NCBI GenBank assembly: GCA_014898425.1
Contig: RCSZ01000001.1
Location: 930,001-994,000 of the forward strand
Source: Botryotinia globosa
Taxonomy: Eukaryota > Ascomycota > Leotiomycetes > Helotiales > Sclerotiniaceae
Length of the DNA stretch: 64,000 nt
Direction of reading: 5' to 3'
Below are positions 1-11,690 of the stretch, one piece after another (within the stretch, counting starts at the first letter, position 1; every line of letters starts with the position of its first letter). The notes under the pieces were generated by a model. The model was not told the DNA's origin and searched no databases. It saw only the letters and a program-made list of their open reading frames with translations. Position numbers and translations under genes: made by a program.

Positions 1-540
1 CTTGGTGCAAAAAAAACCCTATAATTTGTATAGTGTATATATAGAAATCTTAGAAAGAAAATTTGTATTATATAGAATTATAAAGAGTATAATAATATTA
101 TAATAAATATTATATTATTAAAAAAGTTTTTCTTTTAATAGTATTAATATGATTTTTATTTTGATTTCAGAATTTCTTATAAGAAGTATATTAATATTTA
201 AATTCTAATATTTTTTTGGAATAGTTTTTTATATATATAAATTGATAAGTAATAAATAAAAGGATTAATGAAGATTATTTATCTTGTTTATTTCGAATCA
301 AAAATTAATTTCTATAATATTAATAAATAAAAATTTCATTTAATATATAATTTTAAAAGAATAAATGAAATAAAAAAGAAAAAGAAAGAATTATTAATTT
401 ACATTTAACAAATCGATTGATATAATTTTTTTTATTTGTTTTAAAAATTAAAATTAAAATTCAATTTAATAAAATTCTAGTTATAAATATTAAAGTATTT
501 TTTATTTATATTTTAAATATTAAATTTCAAGATTACTCAA

Positions 541-676
541 GTCTTATAATTAGTTGAGTTTTATCATTAATTGAGTTTTATAATTAATTGAGTTTTATAA
601 TTAATTGAGTTTTATAATTAATTGAGTTTTATAATTAATTGAGTTTTATAATTAATTGAGTCTTATAATTAATCAA
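541..676. repeat. 18-bp tandem repeat array, about 7 copies
   Basis: The unit TTATAATTAATTGAGTTT is repeated head to tail about seven times. The central copies are nearly identical and the outer copies diverge (for example a TCATTAATTGAG variant on the left and AATCAAGC on the right), as in an array that grows and is corrected in its middle. Confidence 0.85.
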
Positions 677-711
677 GCTTTAATTAATATATTTAATATA
701 TTTAATATTAA

Positions 712-849
712 AGAGAATACTCAATTCAGTATACAACCTTAAAAAAATAAATAAAAGAAAAAGATTCTTGAATTCTAATTAATAATAATATCTTTTTTCC
801 TTTTAATTTATTCATTTTTTTAAGGTTGTATATTGAATTGAATATTCTT
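712..849. repeat. Fold-back (inverted repeat) element, possible MITE
   Basis: Arm 712-758 contains TACAACCTTAAAAAAAT and arm 800-849 contains its reverse complement ATTTTTTTAAGGTTGTA. The arms pair over about 45 bases with a central spacer of about 40. Mismatches are mainly transitions (CTCAATTCAG against TTCAATTCAA), as expected if both arms were decaying by C-to-T change. A small non-autonomous transposon or a hairpin is plausible. No target-site duplication was established. Confidence 0.6.
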
Positions 850-1323
850 ATTCTTATAAATACACCACTAAATTCTAAATACACTTTTAGTCCAGACAAA
901 CCCTTATTTTTCAGGTATTGGCAAAATGATTCAAATAGGCCTCGGTACTGGTTAGTGGTCTGTCACTTTAAAGTTTAAATAAAGTCTTTACACCCCATAC
1001 GTGCATCTTCTTCCCTACCGAGAATCAGATGAACTTTATATTTATTCCGCCTTTTTTTTCTTTTCACGATGAGTTAATTGTTTGGGTGTACACTGTTGTG
1101 CTGGATGGGAATTTTCGGAGAGAAAGTTTATTTTCAGTTGATATTTAGAGTTGTGAATAGGTCCTACTGTACTTATACTTTCCCATCACAATCGTATTCG
1201 TAGCCGTATTCACCGTCACACCACGCGAGAGGAAGGTCGAGACTCGAGAGAGCATCGTGACTTGTGAGGGTGACACCATATCTGAGTGCTCAGTGGTCAT
1301 GGAGTGCGTCCAAAGTCTAAACA

Positions 1324-1629
1324 ATGGATACGGTCGACGAACACCATGGAGATGGAGAATCAATGGAGATGGACGAGATGGAGGTACGGGTAAAATACGC
1401 ACCGAGATTTAATCGTGGAGTATCACGCTATCGAAAGGGAAAGTTAAAAATGATGGAAGAACTCCGCGCGGAGATAAGAAACCTTCACACAAAAAGTATA
1501 TTTCGTTTCTTTCAGCTGCGCGATTACTTCTTTGCGTACGGAGTAGAGAAGGTTGTTGGAAGGTTGTTGGAAAGAACTTTTGGGGAATTTCGTAGAGATC
1601 CAGACTCGTTTGGACATGAAGCTAACTAG
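1324..1629 (+). CDS. Hypothetical small protein (101 aa), doubtful
   Basis: An uninterrupted ATG-to-TAG frame in a stretch of normal base composition between AT-rich DNA and the expansin gene. The predicted product starts with an acidic, Met-rich segment and continues with a basic, Arg/Lys-rich segment ending in a hydrophobic-aromatic patch. I recognise no domain, and no intron is needed. There is no clear TATA element directly upstream. It may be a young gene, a gene fragment or chance. Confidence 0.25.
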   Translation: MDTVDEHHGDGESMEMDEMEVRVKYAPRFNRGVSRYRKGKLKMMEELRAEIRNLHTKSIFRFFQLRDYFFAYGVEKVVGRLLERTFGEFRRDPDSFGHEAN

Positions 1630-2390
1630 ATTGGTACGATAGACTACATACCTAGGTAGTTTATGCTTGAATGACTAATGTGAGAAAGGATTTCCAAGGT
1701 TGGGTAGATTAAGGGGCAACCTATGGCTGAGCTGGTAGTCATAGGGACAGAGGTAGCTGGAGGTAGTTACTAGTTACCCGGCGGTTGTGGCTGAAAAGAC
1801 ATGGGAATTGTACCTGTGTGCCTAGGTAGGTATGGATGTAGGTAGGTATGAATGTAGGTAGGTATATATGTATATATATATGTATATATGTATATAGGTA
1901 TGTATATAGGTATGTATATATGTATGTATGTATGTGTGCATATATATAAGATATATAAAATATATACAGTATATAAAATATATACAGTATATAAAATATA
2001 TACAGTATGTCTGTATAATATTTATGAATGATATGAATATAGAATCGATCAATATCGAGTTGAAATCACAGTCAATAATCAATTACTAGGTAATTAATCT
2101 ATCGAGATTGACATTGACTTCTATCAAAAATCCCAACCAACGCCACTCACTCATTCCTCAATAATCTCGCATTTCTAAGATTGCAAGAAGAAGAAGAAGA
2201 AATATACTTGACCAGGTATTACTTACTTAGGAAGTTAGGTACCTTGGTAGGTATCAGAGTATGTCGGCGCTTATCACCAAATCATCCCAGAAACAATCCT
2301 GCCCCGCAAAATCTCTGTTCCGTTATTCTCACCCCTGAGAGCATCATTTCAATTATATTAATTAATTTTGAGAATATGCATCAATTTTCA
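1630..2390. other. Intergenic stretch with TATG/TATA microsatellite
   Basis: No gene seen. About 1823-2010 is a low-complexity run built from GGTAGGTATG, TATATGTA and ACAGTATATAAAATAT units. The right part is the distal promoter of the expansin-like gene. Confidence 0.6.
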
Positions 2391-2394
2391 TTCT

Positions 2395-2403
2395 TATAAA
2401 AGG
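2395..2403 (+). promoter_or_regulatory. Candidate TATA box of the expansin-like gene
   Basis: TATAAAAGG lies 236 nt upstream of the expansin-like ATG, followed by a CT-rich leader. Position and sequence fit a fungal core promoter with a leader of about 200 nt. The transcription start is not known. Confidence 0.5.
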
Positions 2404-2638
2404 TATCAGATTTCCTTGGTCTACGTACCTTTCTCCTTACTCTTCATCACACTTTCATTCGAGATCATTTGGATTCGGTATTCGTTATAGAACCTTTGGT
2501 CTTCAAGCCTCTCATTCTTGTCCATATACATTCATTCTTTTCAAAAGATATCCATCGTTTACAGACAGCCTTTACCGTCTCAATTAACTGTACATTTTCA
2601 ATCAATCTATTTCTCCCCCAGAAACAAACTCGATCAAT

Positions 2639-3541
2639 ATGGTTTTCTCAATCAAGAACTTGGCTACTGCCTCTACCTTCCTCTCCATTGCTCAAGGAGC
2701 CGTGACAGGAAAACGTGCTCTCTCGGGTCAAGCTACTCTTTATGGTGGTAACACTCAAGGAGGAGCATGTTCATTCTCGACCTATACCCTTCCATCCAAC
2801 CTCTTCGGTACTGCGCTCTCCGATTCCAACTGGGCTACTGCTTCCCAGTGTGGTCGTTGTGTTTCGGTTACCGGTCCTTCGGGTAAATCGATCACTGCCA
2901 TGGTACGTATCCTACATCCCTGAGTTCCCATTTATCATTCCCACAATACCAAACCCAAAACTAACACCCCTCAGATCACCGACGAGTGTCCCGGCTGCGG
3001 AACCAACCACTTGGATCTCTACATCAACGCCTTCACCTCCCTCGCTCCCCTCTCCAAAGGAATCATCGACGTAACCTGGAACTATGTCGACTGTCCCATC
3101 ACCACCCCCCTCCAAGTCCACCTCAAAGAAGGTGTCTCCGCCTACTGGTTCAGCATGCAAGTCGTCAACGCCGCCGAGGGAGTTGCCAAACTCGACGTTT
3201 CCACCGATGGCGGAAAAACCTGGCAATCAACCACCCGCACCACCTACAACTATTTCGAACACTCCTCTGGCTACGGCGCCAAAGTCAACGTCCGTGTTAC
3301 CGGCTTGAGTGGAAAGACCGTCATCATCAACAACGTCGAAGTCACTCCCGGAAACCTCGTTACCGCAAGCGGAAACTTGGGTTCGGGCTCGGCATCAAAG
3401 TCTGTTGCTTCCCATGCCGTTGTTGCCAAGGAGCAGGTTGCGGATGCTTCAACCATGAGCGCTAACTCTGTCGCGGCTGTTACACCTGCTTCTCCATCTG
3501 TGGCCGAAGTTTCTACTTCTGATGAGTGCGAAACCAACTAA
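2639..3541 (+). CDS. Secreted expansin-like protein
   Basis: Two exons, 2639-2902 and 2975-3541, with a 72-nt GT-AG intron, encode 276 aa. The N-terminus looks like a signal peptide (about residues 1-20, ending near SIAQGA), followed by a Lys-Arg that could be a propeptide site. Residues about 28-130 form a double-psi beta-barrel region: a GGACSF segment, a CGRCV motif and, at the start of exon 2, ITDECPGCG followed by HLDL. This is the pattern of fungal expansin-like and related GH45-fold proteins that loosen plant or fungal cell-wall polysaccharides without hydrolysis. A C-terminal beta-sandwich-like half follows (YWFSMQVVN...DGGKTW). The last 50 or so residues are Ala/Ser/Val/Lys-rich and look disordered. 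The gene stands alone between AT-rich DNA and a decayed esterase relict. Family call firm; substrate unknown. Confidence 0.93.
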
Positions 3542-4080
3542 AGTGACTGGTTATTGCTACGTGAAGGCGTTATTCATGGTTTGGAGAGCGAGAATGAAGA
3601 TTTCATGAGGTGATGAACATGCATGGATGCATGGATTAGGGCATGGATTGGAGATACACCTCTGTATATCTGTGTCTGTGTCTGTGTTTGTGTTTATGGA
3701 GGAAATGGGAAATGGGAAATGTATTTTCGTTCGTTGTATATTAATTTATAAAATATTTTCTTGGAGAATCGATTGAATTATTGGGATACCACCAGCTAGG
3801 TACTTGGATGCTGTGTACATGTATGTATATTTAAGGAATAAAATTTGTTAGACTTGGCTTCCCTCCGTTCAATATACCAGTATGTACCTCGATCTAAATG
3901 AAATAATCCACATATTTGAAGGGATTTCTAGAGTAATCGAATGTCAATTTGATTGATTCGTTGGCTGATTTTTAACTTGTGGGTGACGTAGATCTACAAG
4001 TGTCTCTTGCCAGTCTATGGGAACATGATAATCATCAGAAGTTGGGGAGCATTGTATGAAAGTGTACGCATGTCAATTAT
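3542..4080. other. Intergenic, 3' flank of the expansin-like gene
   Basis: No gene seen. It includes a short TGTGTCTGTG run near 3670 and TATA-rich sequence near 3740 that may hold the polyadenylation region. Confidence 0.5.
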
Positions 4081-4349
4081 ATCTCTCACGTTACTATGAT
4101 TCCAACATCTATGTTCAATGTCATTGGAAAGGAGGTTTTACGAAAGTGCGACAGTCAAGATGATCTTGCTGATGTGAGTAAACGCTACTCTTACCACCTC
4201 GCTCTCATATGTTATCATACCATGTGTTAATCTAAAATGCGCAGACCATCATATCCGATCCCAACGACTGTAAATTTGACTCTGATGTCCTTTTATGTGC
4301 CCAAGATGTCACAAATGGAATGGTGGCTGGATATCGCACTGTTGACTAG
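4081..4349 (+). pseudogene. Relict of a tannase/feruloyl esterase-like gene
   Basis: A frame from 4081 reads through MIPTSMFNVIGKEVLRKCD, then SQDDLAD, up to a good donor GTGAGT at 4174. Removing a 71-nt intron (4174-4244, acceptor TGCGCAG) continues the same frame as TIISDPNDCKFDSDVLLC before a TAG at 4347. The pattern 'vLrkCD..D...D.IIsDP..C.F....LLC' is the conserved calcium/disulfide segment of the fungal tannase/feruloyl esterase family, which cleaves phenolic esters of plant walls. Only about 65 of roughly 500 residues remain. Upstream and downstream I find no serine nucleophile motif or other parts. The preserved intron shows this was a gene and not chance similarity. It must be non-functional. 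Confidence 0.7.
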
Positions 4350-4860
4350 CTGGTTACTTTCGATATACTGACAAAAGATTTCATGGAAACGAATTGAATT
4401 CGACGTCAGTCTTTCCGCATTAGTTTTTGGGTGCAGAACCTTTCTGGAAGATGAATATTGGCGACGGATCACCCACTATTATTGGATTAGGATATCGGGT
4501 AGTAATTATTATTTCGGTACTCATTATTAATCTTGAATACTGTCTAGGAGCTAGGGTTATATATAGAAAAGACTGATAAGCGCCTAGTATTCTCGCTAAA
4601 TCTAATATAGCAAATGTATAGATGCTACTTTACTTGGACTTATCTCTATCGAATTTAGACGTTAAATAGATGAAAAAAGGTCATTGTTATCTTATTGGGC
4701 GACAATAAACAATTGCAAAGCTAATGAGTCCTCTTTTCGTTTCGTTCAGATACTCACTGATTTATTATAAAGTTTTTTATATTATTGAGATAGTAGGAGT
4801 ATAAAGGATATCTCTCCTAGTATTAAGTCGAGTACCCCACTTTCGGGCTACCCCTTTTTC
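4350..4860. other. Transition into the AT-rich block
   Basis: No gene seen. Base composition falls gradually from normal to AT-rich. It may contain more of the decayed esterase gene, unrecognisable by eye. Confidence 0.45.
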
Positions 4861-6212
4861 GGATCACCTCAAAAAAGCTCATTGTAAAAAAGCACCTTTT
4901 CTCTCCATTCTTTAATATTTTTATAATACTTTTATTAATTGATTTAAATTTTTAATGTATTATTAATTACATTATGTTCAAGTTATATATAGAAAAAAAT
5001 ATTAATATGGTTTTATGTGTAATAATAAATAAGTATTTAATTTGGAGAATTGTTTTGGATTTTGGAATTTTAAAGATTATTTTTCAAAATTATATAAATA
5101 GTATTTTATTTTATTAAAAGGGTATATAAAATATATAAAAGATAATTTTGATATAAAAGAAATAATTAATAGATTGGATATTAATTCAAAAATCTTTAAG
5201 TATTAGTTTTATGTATTATGAAATTTATGAAATTGTGGAGTATTTTTTTGATATTAGAGAAAATAATTTTATATTTGGAAAACGATGGATATAGAAATTT
5301 CTTTTAAGAAATCTAGAAATTAGAATTAAAAGATAAGTTAAGATCGATTTAGTATGTATTAAAGGTATAATTATTATATTATAAGGGAATGGTTTTCAAA
5401 ATTGAATTTATTTTTAATTTGTTATATTAAATTTAAAAATTGATATAATATAGATGAGATAGGTATATAAGAAGGTTAGGAATTAAATAGATTAATCTTA
5501 GAAAGTTCTAAATATTGTTTTATTTAGAAAAAGGAGTCTGATTTAAAGCTTAGATAGTAGTAGTAGTAAATTCTTAATCGATTCGATCTATCTATATATA
5601 GCTATATAACTAAAAAAACATGCGATACTCCTATATCTGATTTTAATTGATTTAAAGTATATAGGAAAAAAAGAATAAAAAATCTACCCCCTTCTTGAAC
5701 TTTTTTAGTAAAACCTTTGAGCAATCTCCTAAATAATCTTTTCAAATTCTTCGAATTGTTTATATTGTAGATCTATTCTATTTATAAAATCTTTTGTCTA
5801 TAAATCCTTTTGATATGCTTATGAAAGCCCTATGCCTTTTATCTGATATAATAATCCCCTTTTTTTTATTCAACTTTTCTCGAAATATTATAAAAGCTAT
5901 AATTAGTTATAATATTATATCCTTTTTAAAGATTTATTTTTACCTTTTGATTCTTCGAATTCTTTCTAAAGGATTACTACTTCATTATAACCTCCTTAAT
6001 CTATTATTTATAAAATATATATCCATCTTCTCTTAATATATATCAATAATATATAATTTCTTTTTAAACCTATTATTTCCTATTCCGTTTTAACCTACCA
6101 GCTACTCTACTAATATAGAGGATATAACTATATTAGGGTTTATTATATTACTATATTAATACAAGAAACAAAGTAGTTATATTATAAAACTGATTGAATA
6201 AAATCAAATAAT

Positions 6213-6360
6213 AGTGTTGGTATCATCATGGGGATGGTGAAGATAATATAGTACTATAATTCACACTGTTATAATATTATTTGAGGTTCTAAAAGCTAAA
6301 ACTACGAAATGTTTATATTTGTAATATCAAGATATTAATACAAGTATTAATATCCCTAAC
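6213..6360 (+). repeat. Copy 1 of a dispersed direct repeat (LTR-like)
   Basis: It starts TGTTGGTATCATCATGGGG and contains GAAATGTTTATATTTGTA. A second copy in the same orientation lies at 14985-15135 with many C/T and G/A differences. The 5'-TGTTGG start is common among retrotransposon LTRs. The inner 8.6 kb would then be the decayed body of one element, which is inference only. Confidence 0.55.
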
Positions 6361-7035
6361 ATATAGGATTTAAAACACGGTTTATAACTGGAAGCTGATT
6401 GGTCGAGAAAAAGTACGGATGTTCTGTGTGGCGAATATCAAAAGTTAGGAAATAGATTGAAGTAGGTTTTAATTAATACAATAACTATAAACAATATATG
6501 AAATATAATTGATTGATATTTTTATATTCTTTGAATTGATAGTTTTCGAATGATATTATTTTTATATCAAGAAGAAGAGTTATTGTTAATATATCAATTG
6601 TTTAATTGATTTTGTAATAAAAAGTTCGAAAAAAGTTTGATAAAAAGTTACTAATACAATTCTGATTGGCTCAGATTTGATTTGGAAAACTTTAGATCCC
6701 TAATATATAGAATTTAAAATATAATTTATAATTGACAGCTGATTGATTGAAAAAAAGTATAAATACCTTATACAACGAATATTAAAGATAAAGAAATAGA
6801 TCAGATATTATTAATAGATATAATAATTACAAATAATATATGAAATATAATTAATTAATATCTTTATATTCTTTGAATTAATAGTTTTTAAATAATATTA
6901 TTTTTATATCAAAAAAAAGAATTGTTATTAATATATCAATTGTTTAATTGATTTTATAATAAAAAATTCAATGAAAATAAAAAGTTTAATGAAAAATTAC
7001 TAACACATTTCTAATTGATTCAGATTTGATTAATA
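6353..7035 (+). repeat. Tandem duplication of about 345 bp, unequally decayed
   Basis: Copy 1 is about 6353-6697 and copy 2 about 6698-7035. Corresponding parts are AACTGGAAGCTGATTGGTCG in copy 1 and AATTGACAGCTGATTGATTG in copy 2. Both share ATATCAATTGTTTAATTGAT and end with an AGATTTGATT segment. Most differences are C-to-T or G-to-A, with copy 2 carrying more of them, which is a RIP-like signature. Confidence 0.75.
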
Positions 7036-7076
7036 ATAAGAAAAATAAGAGAAGAGATTAGAAAGAAAAGAAAAAG

Positions 7077-7126
7077 GATTAGATTTATTAGATTTATTAG
7101 ATTTATTAGATTTATTAGATTTATTA
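7077..7126. repeat. 9-bp tandem repeat (GATTTATTA)n
   Basis: About five head-to-tail copies of GATTTATTA form the left end of a purine-rich low-complexity tract that runs to 7560. Confidence 0.85.
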
Positions 7127-7159
7127 GAGAAAAAAGAATAGAAAAAAAGAATAGAAAGA

Positions 7160-7232
7160 TAGAATAAAAAGATAGAAATTAGAAAGATAGAAATTAGAAA
7201 GATAGAAATTAGAAAGATAGAAATTAGAAAAA
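7160..7232. repeat. 15-bp tandem repeat (AGAAAGATAGAAATT)n
   Basis: Four to five copies of the unit AGAAAGATAGAAATT, followed by AAAAAGAGAATT variants. It is purine-rich on the plus strand. The open frame seen on the minus strand here is pure Phe/Leu/Ser low complexity and is not a gene. Confidence 0.8.
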
Positions 7233-7384
7233 TAATTAAAAAGAGAATTAAAAAGAGAATTAAAAAAAGAAATAAAAATAAATAAAAATAAAAAAAATAA
7301 AAAAAAATAAATAGAAAAAAGATAAAAGAAAAGAATCAAGAAAAGAAGAATTTAAAAAAAAAATTAAAAAGAAAAATAAAGAAA

Positions 7385-7559
7385 GAATTAGAAAAAGAAT
7401 TAGAAAAAGAATTAGAAAAAGAATTAGAAAAAGAATTAGAAAAAGAATTAGAAAAAGAATTAGAAAAAGAATTAGAAAAAGAATTAGAAAAAGATTTAGA
7501 AAAAGATTTAGAAAAAGATTTAGAAAAAGATTTAGAAAAAGATTTAGAAAAAGATTTAT
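7385..7559. repeat. 12-bp minisatellite (GAATTAGAAAAA / GATTTAGAAAAA)n
   Basis: About fifteen 12-bp units. The first nine or so read GAATTA and the last six read GATTTA, so two variants occupy separate adjacent blocks. That indicates two rounds of local expansion. Confidence 0.85.
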
Positions 7560-7625
7560 AAGGTTTTGAGGTTTATTTATACCTTTAATATTTTTATATA
7601 AGCTAAAAGCTAGAGGTTAATAAAG

Positions 7626-7864
<239 letters not shown>

Positions 7865-7929
7865 ATATAAAAATATAAATCTTATTTATTTTAGAATTCT
7901 AAAAGCTATATAATACAAATATAAACGTA

Positions 7930-8010
7930 GGTCCTGAGGGGCGTGAAAAATAACTACGGAGAGCGTTAGCGAGCCCGTTGTTATTTTTAGCCCCGAAGGG
8001 CCGAAAAAAG
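7930..8010. repeat. GC-rich hairpin island inside AT-rich DNA
   Basis: The arm GGGGCGTGAAAAATAAC (7938-7954) pairs with GTTATTTTTAGCCCC (7979-7993). The inner ACGG and CCGT extend the stem, enclosing a GAGCGTTAGCGAG loop. A second small hairpin, CCCCGAAGGGCC, follows. The island keeps its CpG and CpA sites while all surrounding DNA is depleted, so it is either young or protected. Family unknown. Confidence 0.65.
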
Positions 8011-11000
8011 CTCGTAATTATATAATCTTTATTCTGATATTAACAATTTTCTAAAATCATTGGATTGTATTTTCTAATTAATATCTTTTTTATCCATATA
8101 ACCATCTATTCTTTTAATCTTTTTTAATTCATTCTATAATTTTAATTCTTATAATATTGTTATTAATCAAATTCTATAAAACTTAATATAATTTAAATTT
8201 AATTATTGTATTAATTAGATTAGATTTTTTTATTAATCTATTTAATCTTTATAATCTTTTGTTTTTTGTATATTTTTCAAATAATTATTATATTGATTAT
8301 AAATCTCTTTTTATTAATAATTCCAAATTTCATAAAATAATTATAAAGTAATTTGAAATCGATATATATAATCAATGGAATCTTATAATTTGGGAAAATC
8401 TTGTTAATTATATTTTTAATTATTATACTAATATCGAAGTTTAAAACTATATTATAAAGTTTTGATATTAATATATTTCTAATAATTTTTTTGTATTTGA
8501 TAAATGATTAATGGATAATATTAGCTTTATTGTAATTATTTATTAGAATAATAATATATTTAATCTAAAAGAATAAATCTTTGTTATTAATAAAGGATAT
8601 ATCAATAAATATAATCAATTTAAAGGAATTCATATCAAGCGAAACAAATTATAATTCTTTTTCTAAATTATTGATTTACTATTAAATACACTTATTAAGG
8701 GAATTAATATCCTTTTCTTTTGAATTGATAATTTATATAATATAAGACAAATCAAAAGCTGTTTTTAATTGATATATAATTATAATGTATATTCCTCGAG
8801 TATATTATATAATATATTAGTTCTTTATTATTACTGATTTTCTTAATTTATTATATATATTATATATATTAGATAATTCCGATTTAATTAAATAAAGGTT
8901 TTTGTATTATTTCTTTTAATTAAGATAGATTATATTATTATATTATTGAATGATTAAATCACTATTAAACTTAAGTAATATATTTGGTATAAATATTTTA
9001 TATTCTTTTGCTATGAAATTTGTATTTTCAAATTCAATTTGCTTATAATCTATAAATGCTTTATTAATTATAATAAATATATTATCTATTTATAATTCAA
9101 CAATATCGAATACTATATTGTTCTTAATTATATACAAAAAATACAGATTATAGATTGATTATATTATCTTGAAAGTATTAATATAATATTTATAATAAAT
9201 ACTAAACCAATGATTGTTTGTTTTCGGAATGCTATATAAAGATTATATTATTTATAAAATAAAACCTTTTAGAATATTCATTTCTATTAAAAATTGTATA
9301 TAGAATTTTCTAATTAAATTTGATATTAATTGTATATATATTTGTATAATATTGCAAATATTTATAATTATTTCGTTTTTAAAAAACATAATTATTATTA
9401 TTAATATAATATATTGATTAATGTGTTGTATAGTAAATGATTGTGTTAAAATAATATTCTTTTCTTAATCTTTTTATATTTAAATTATTAATCGAGATTT
9501 CGAAAATGCTATATTAATTCCTTTGTTTTTAATCTTATTAATAAAATGTAAATTGAAAATTCTAATATTTGTAAATATATCTTCAAGTTTTATAAATTGA
9601 AAAACATTATTTTCTATTAATCCATTGATTTCCTTTTGTTTTAATTCAATAAAGATTATTGATATTTGTATATCAGTAAATATTGTATAATATTTAATAT
9701 ATTTATTATCATTTGGGAAATATATTATCAAATTAAATGATATTATAGATTCTAAGATATATATATTATTAAAAAAATAAATTCAGAATATAGGAATTAT
9801 TATTCAAAAAAACAAACATTCCTAATACTATAGATTCTTTATATCTATAACAATCTCTTTAAGATTCCTATTACAGATAATAGTTAAAATAAAAAAAGAT
9901 TTAATTTTATTAGATTTTGATAAAGTTATTTTATTTATATTTCGAAATGATTTCGAATATACAACTTTATTAGATTTTAACAAAATTATCTTGCTTATAT
10001 ATTTAAATATAATTAGATATACTAATTCAATAAATTGTTTATTTTGAAATTAATTCTAAAATTAATCTTGATCCTTTTTTATATACAATTTGATTTGAAT
10101 AATATGGAACTTTATTGAGTTATTTATTAATTGTATAATATAAATTTCATTCTTTATTTCTAGTAGATAATATAAATCTATTTATTCTTTATATTCTTTC
10201 TATATTTATATTTTCGAATTAATAAATAAATTGTATAGAGCTATTATAAATAATTTATTATATTAATTCAAAGCATTAGAGATTTATTTTATAGCTTATA
10301 GTTTATAAATCTTAGTTATTACTTTTTTGATTATTATTTGTTATTATAGAATTATTAATATAAATAGATTGGATTCGGATATTTATAAATATACTTTGAA
10401 GATTAGAAATATTGGAATTAATCTATTTGATTTTATAATATTATTTACTACTTTTATAATTATTTGTAATATTATTTCTTTTATTATTGAGTTTCCTAAT
10501 TTATTTGTAATAATAGTATATACTTTTTTAATAACTATATAATAATATTTAATTATATTAATTAATTAATAAGCTTTGATTGGGATACTTTTTGTTTTTG
10601 TAAATATAATCGCTATATATTGTATGAATTCTTTGTTAATAAAGTTTTTTTTGATATTATATATAATATAATCTAAAAGATTAGTGTAAATATTCATTCA
10701 ATATTTTTGAAATGTATTGAAGGTATATTTTGTAATAATATTATTCAATTATTATATTATTTGAAATTATATAATTTTATTGATAATATATAGAATAGGG
10801 TTAATATTGATATATATTATATTTATTATAATTAAATAATTGAAATTAATATCATTTTATAAATTGAATTTGAATCGACCTAGTAATTTTCTATATTATT
10901 AATAATACTAATAAAATTTAATAAATTTATCAATTTCAGCTTACAAAACATCATCGTAATCAGCTTATTATAATACTTATAAAAATCTATAAACAAAAAA

Positions 11001-11649
11001 ATAGCTGAAATAATAATATAAATATTATAGTTCTATAATAGTGAAATAATACTTATTATTATCAATAATTTGTTATATAAATTACTATATATTTATATAT
11101 CAAAGAAATATTATATACTTATTTCAATAAATGTATAAATAGCTTACTTTTGTATTTTATATAATAATTATATTAATAATATTATTATAGTATATATCGA
11201 ATCTATTTATATTCTTTAATGATAATAGAAATCATATTTCTATATTTATAATATAAAATTCAATAATTCCTAATAATAATTTAAATTGGATTAATTTGAT
11301 TGACTCAGCTTTTCTAATTTCGAATATTATATTTATAATCCCTATTCGGCTTATATTTAATAAAATATCTTTAATAATTGTTTTATATACTATATATTAC
11401 TTATAATCTATTATAAATTATTATATTGCAACTATATCAATAATAATTCCTTGAAATTCTCTTATATTATATTTATTAATATATATTATACTATAATCCT
11501 TATATATTAGAGCATATATAAAGAATTTATTAAATAAGTAAATTATAATCTCTTTATTATTAATAAATCCATTCTGAATAAGAAAACTTGAATATAGATT
11601 TTATTCAAATGAATTCTGAAATTCGAATTATACAAAATAAATCACAACT

Positions 11650-11690
11650 TTACCAGGGGCCTGCGAGCCCCCGGATCCCTTGCTTTTTGA
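11650..11690. repeat. Short GC-rich island in AT-rich DNA
   Basis: CAGGGGCCTGCGAGCCCCCG is a near-palindromic GC-rich stretch surrounded by more than 1 kb of AT-rich sequence. It lies just left of a pyrimidine-rich T-run tract (11776-11864). It may be a terminus of a decayed element. Confidence 0.45.

Larger units (their letters stand above)
1..880. repeat. AT-rich, RIP-like gene-free block (left edge)
   Basis: Almost only A and T, with no long open frame and no coding-like composition. It contains the 18-bp tandem array (541-676) and the fold-back element (712-849) listed separately. Extreme loss of C and G with TpA excess is the usual outcome of repeat-induced point mutation in Pezizomycotina. 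That RIP caused it is inference from composition. Confidence 0.75.

Noticed and set aside
7124..7339. Minus-strand frame rich in Phe, Leu and Ser
   Set aside because: It is a translation of a purine-rich tandem repeat.
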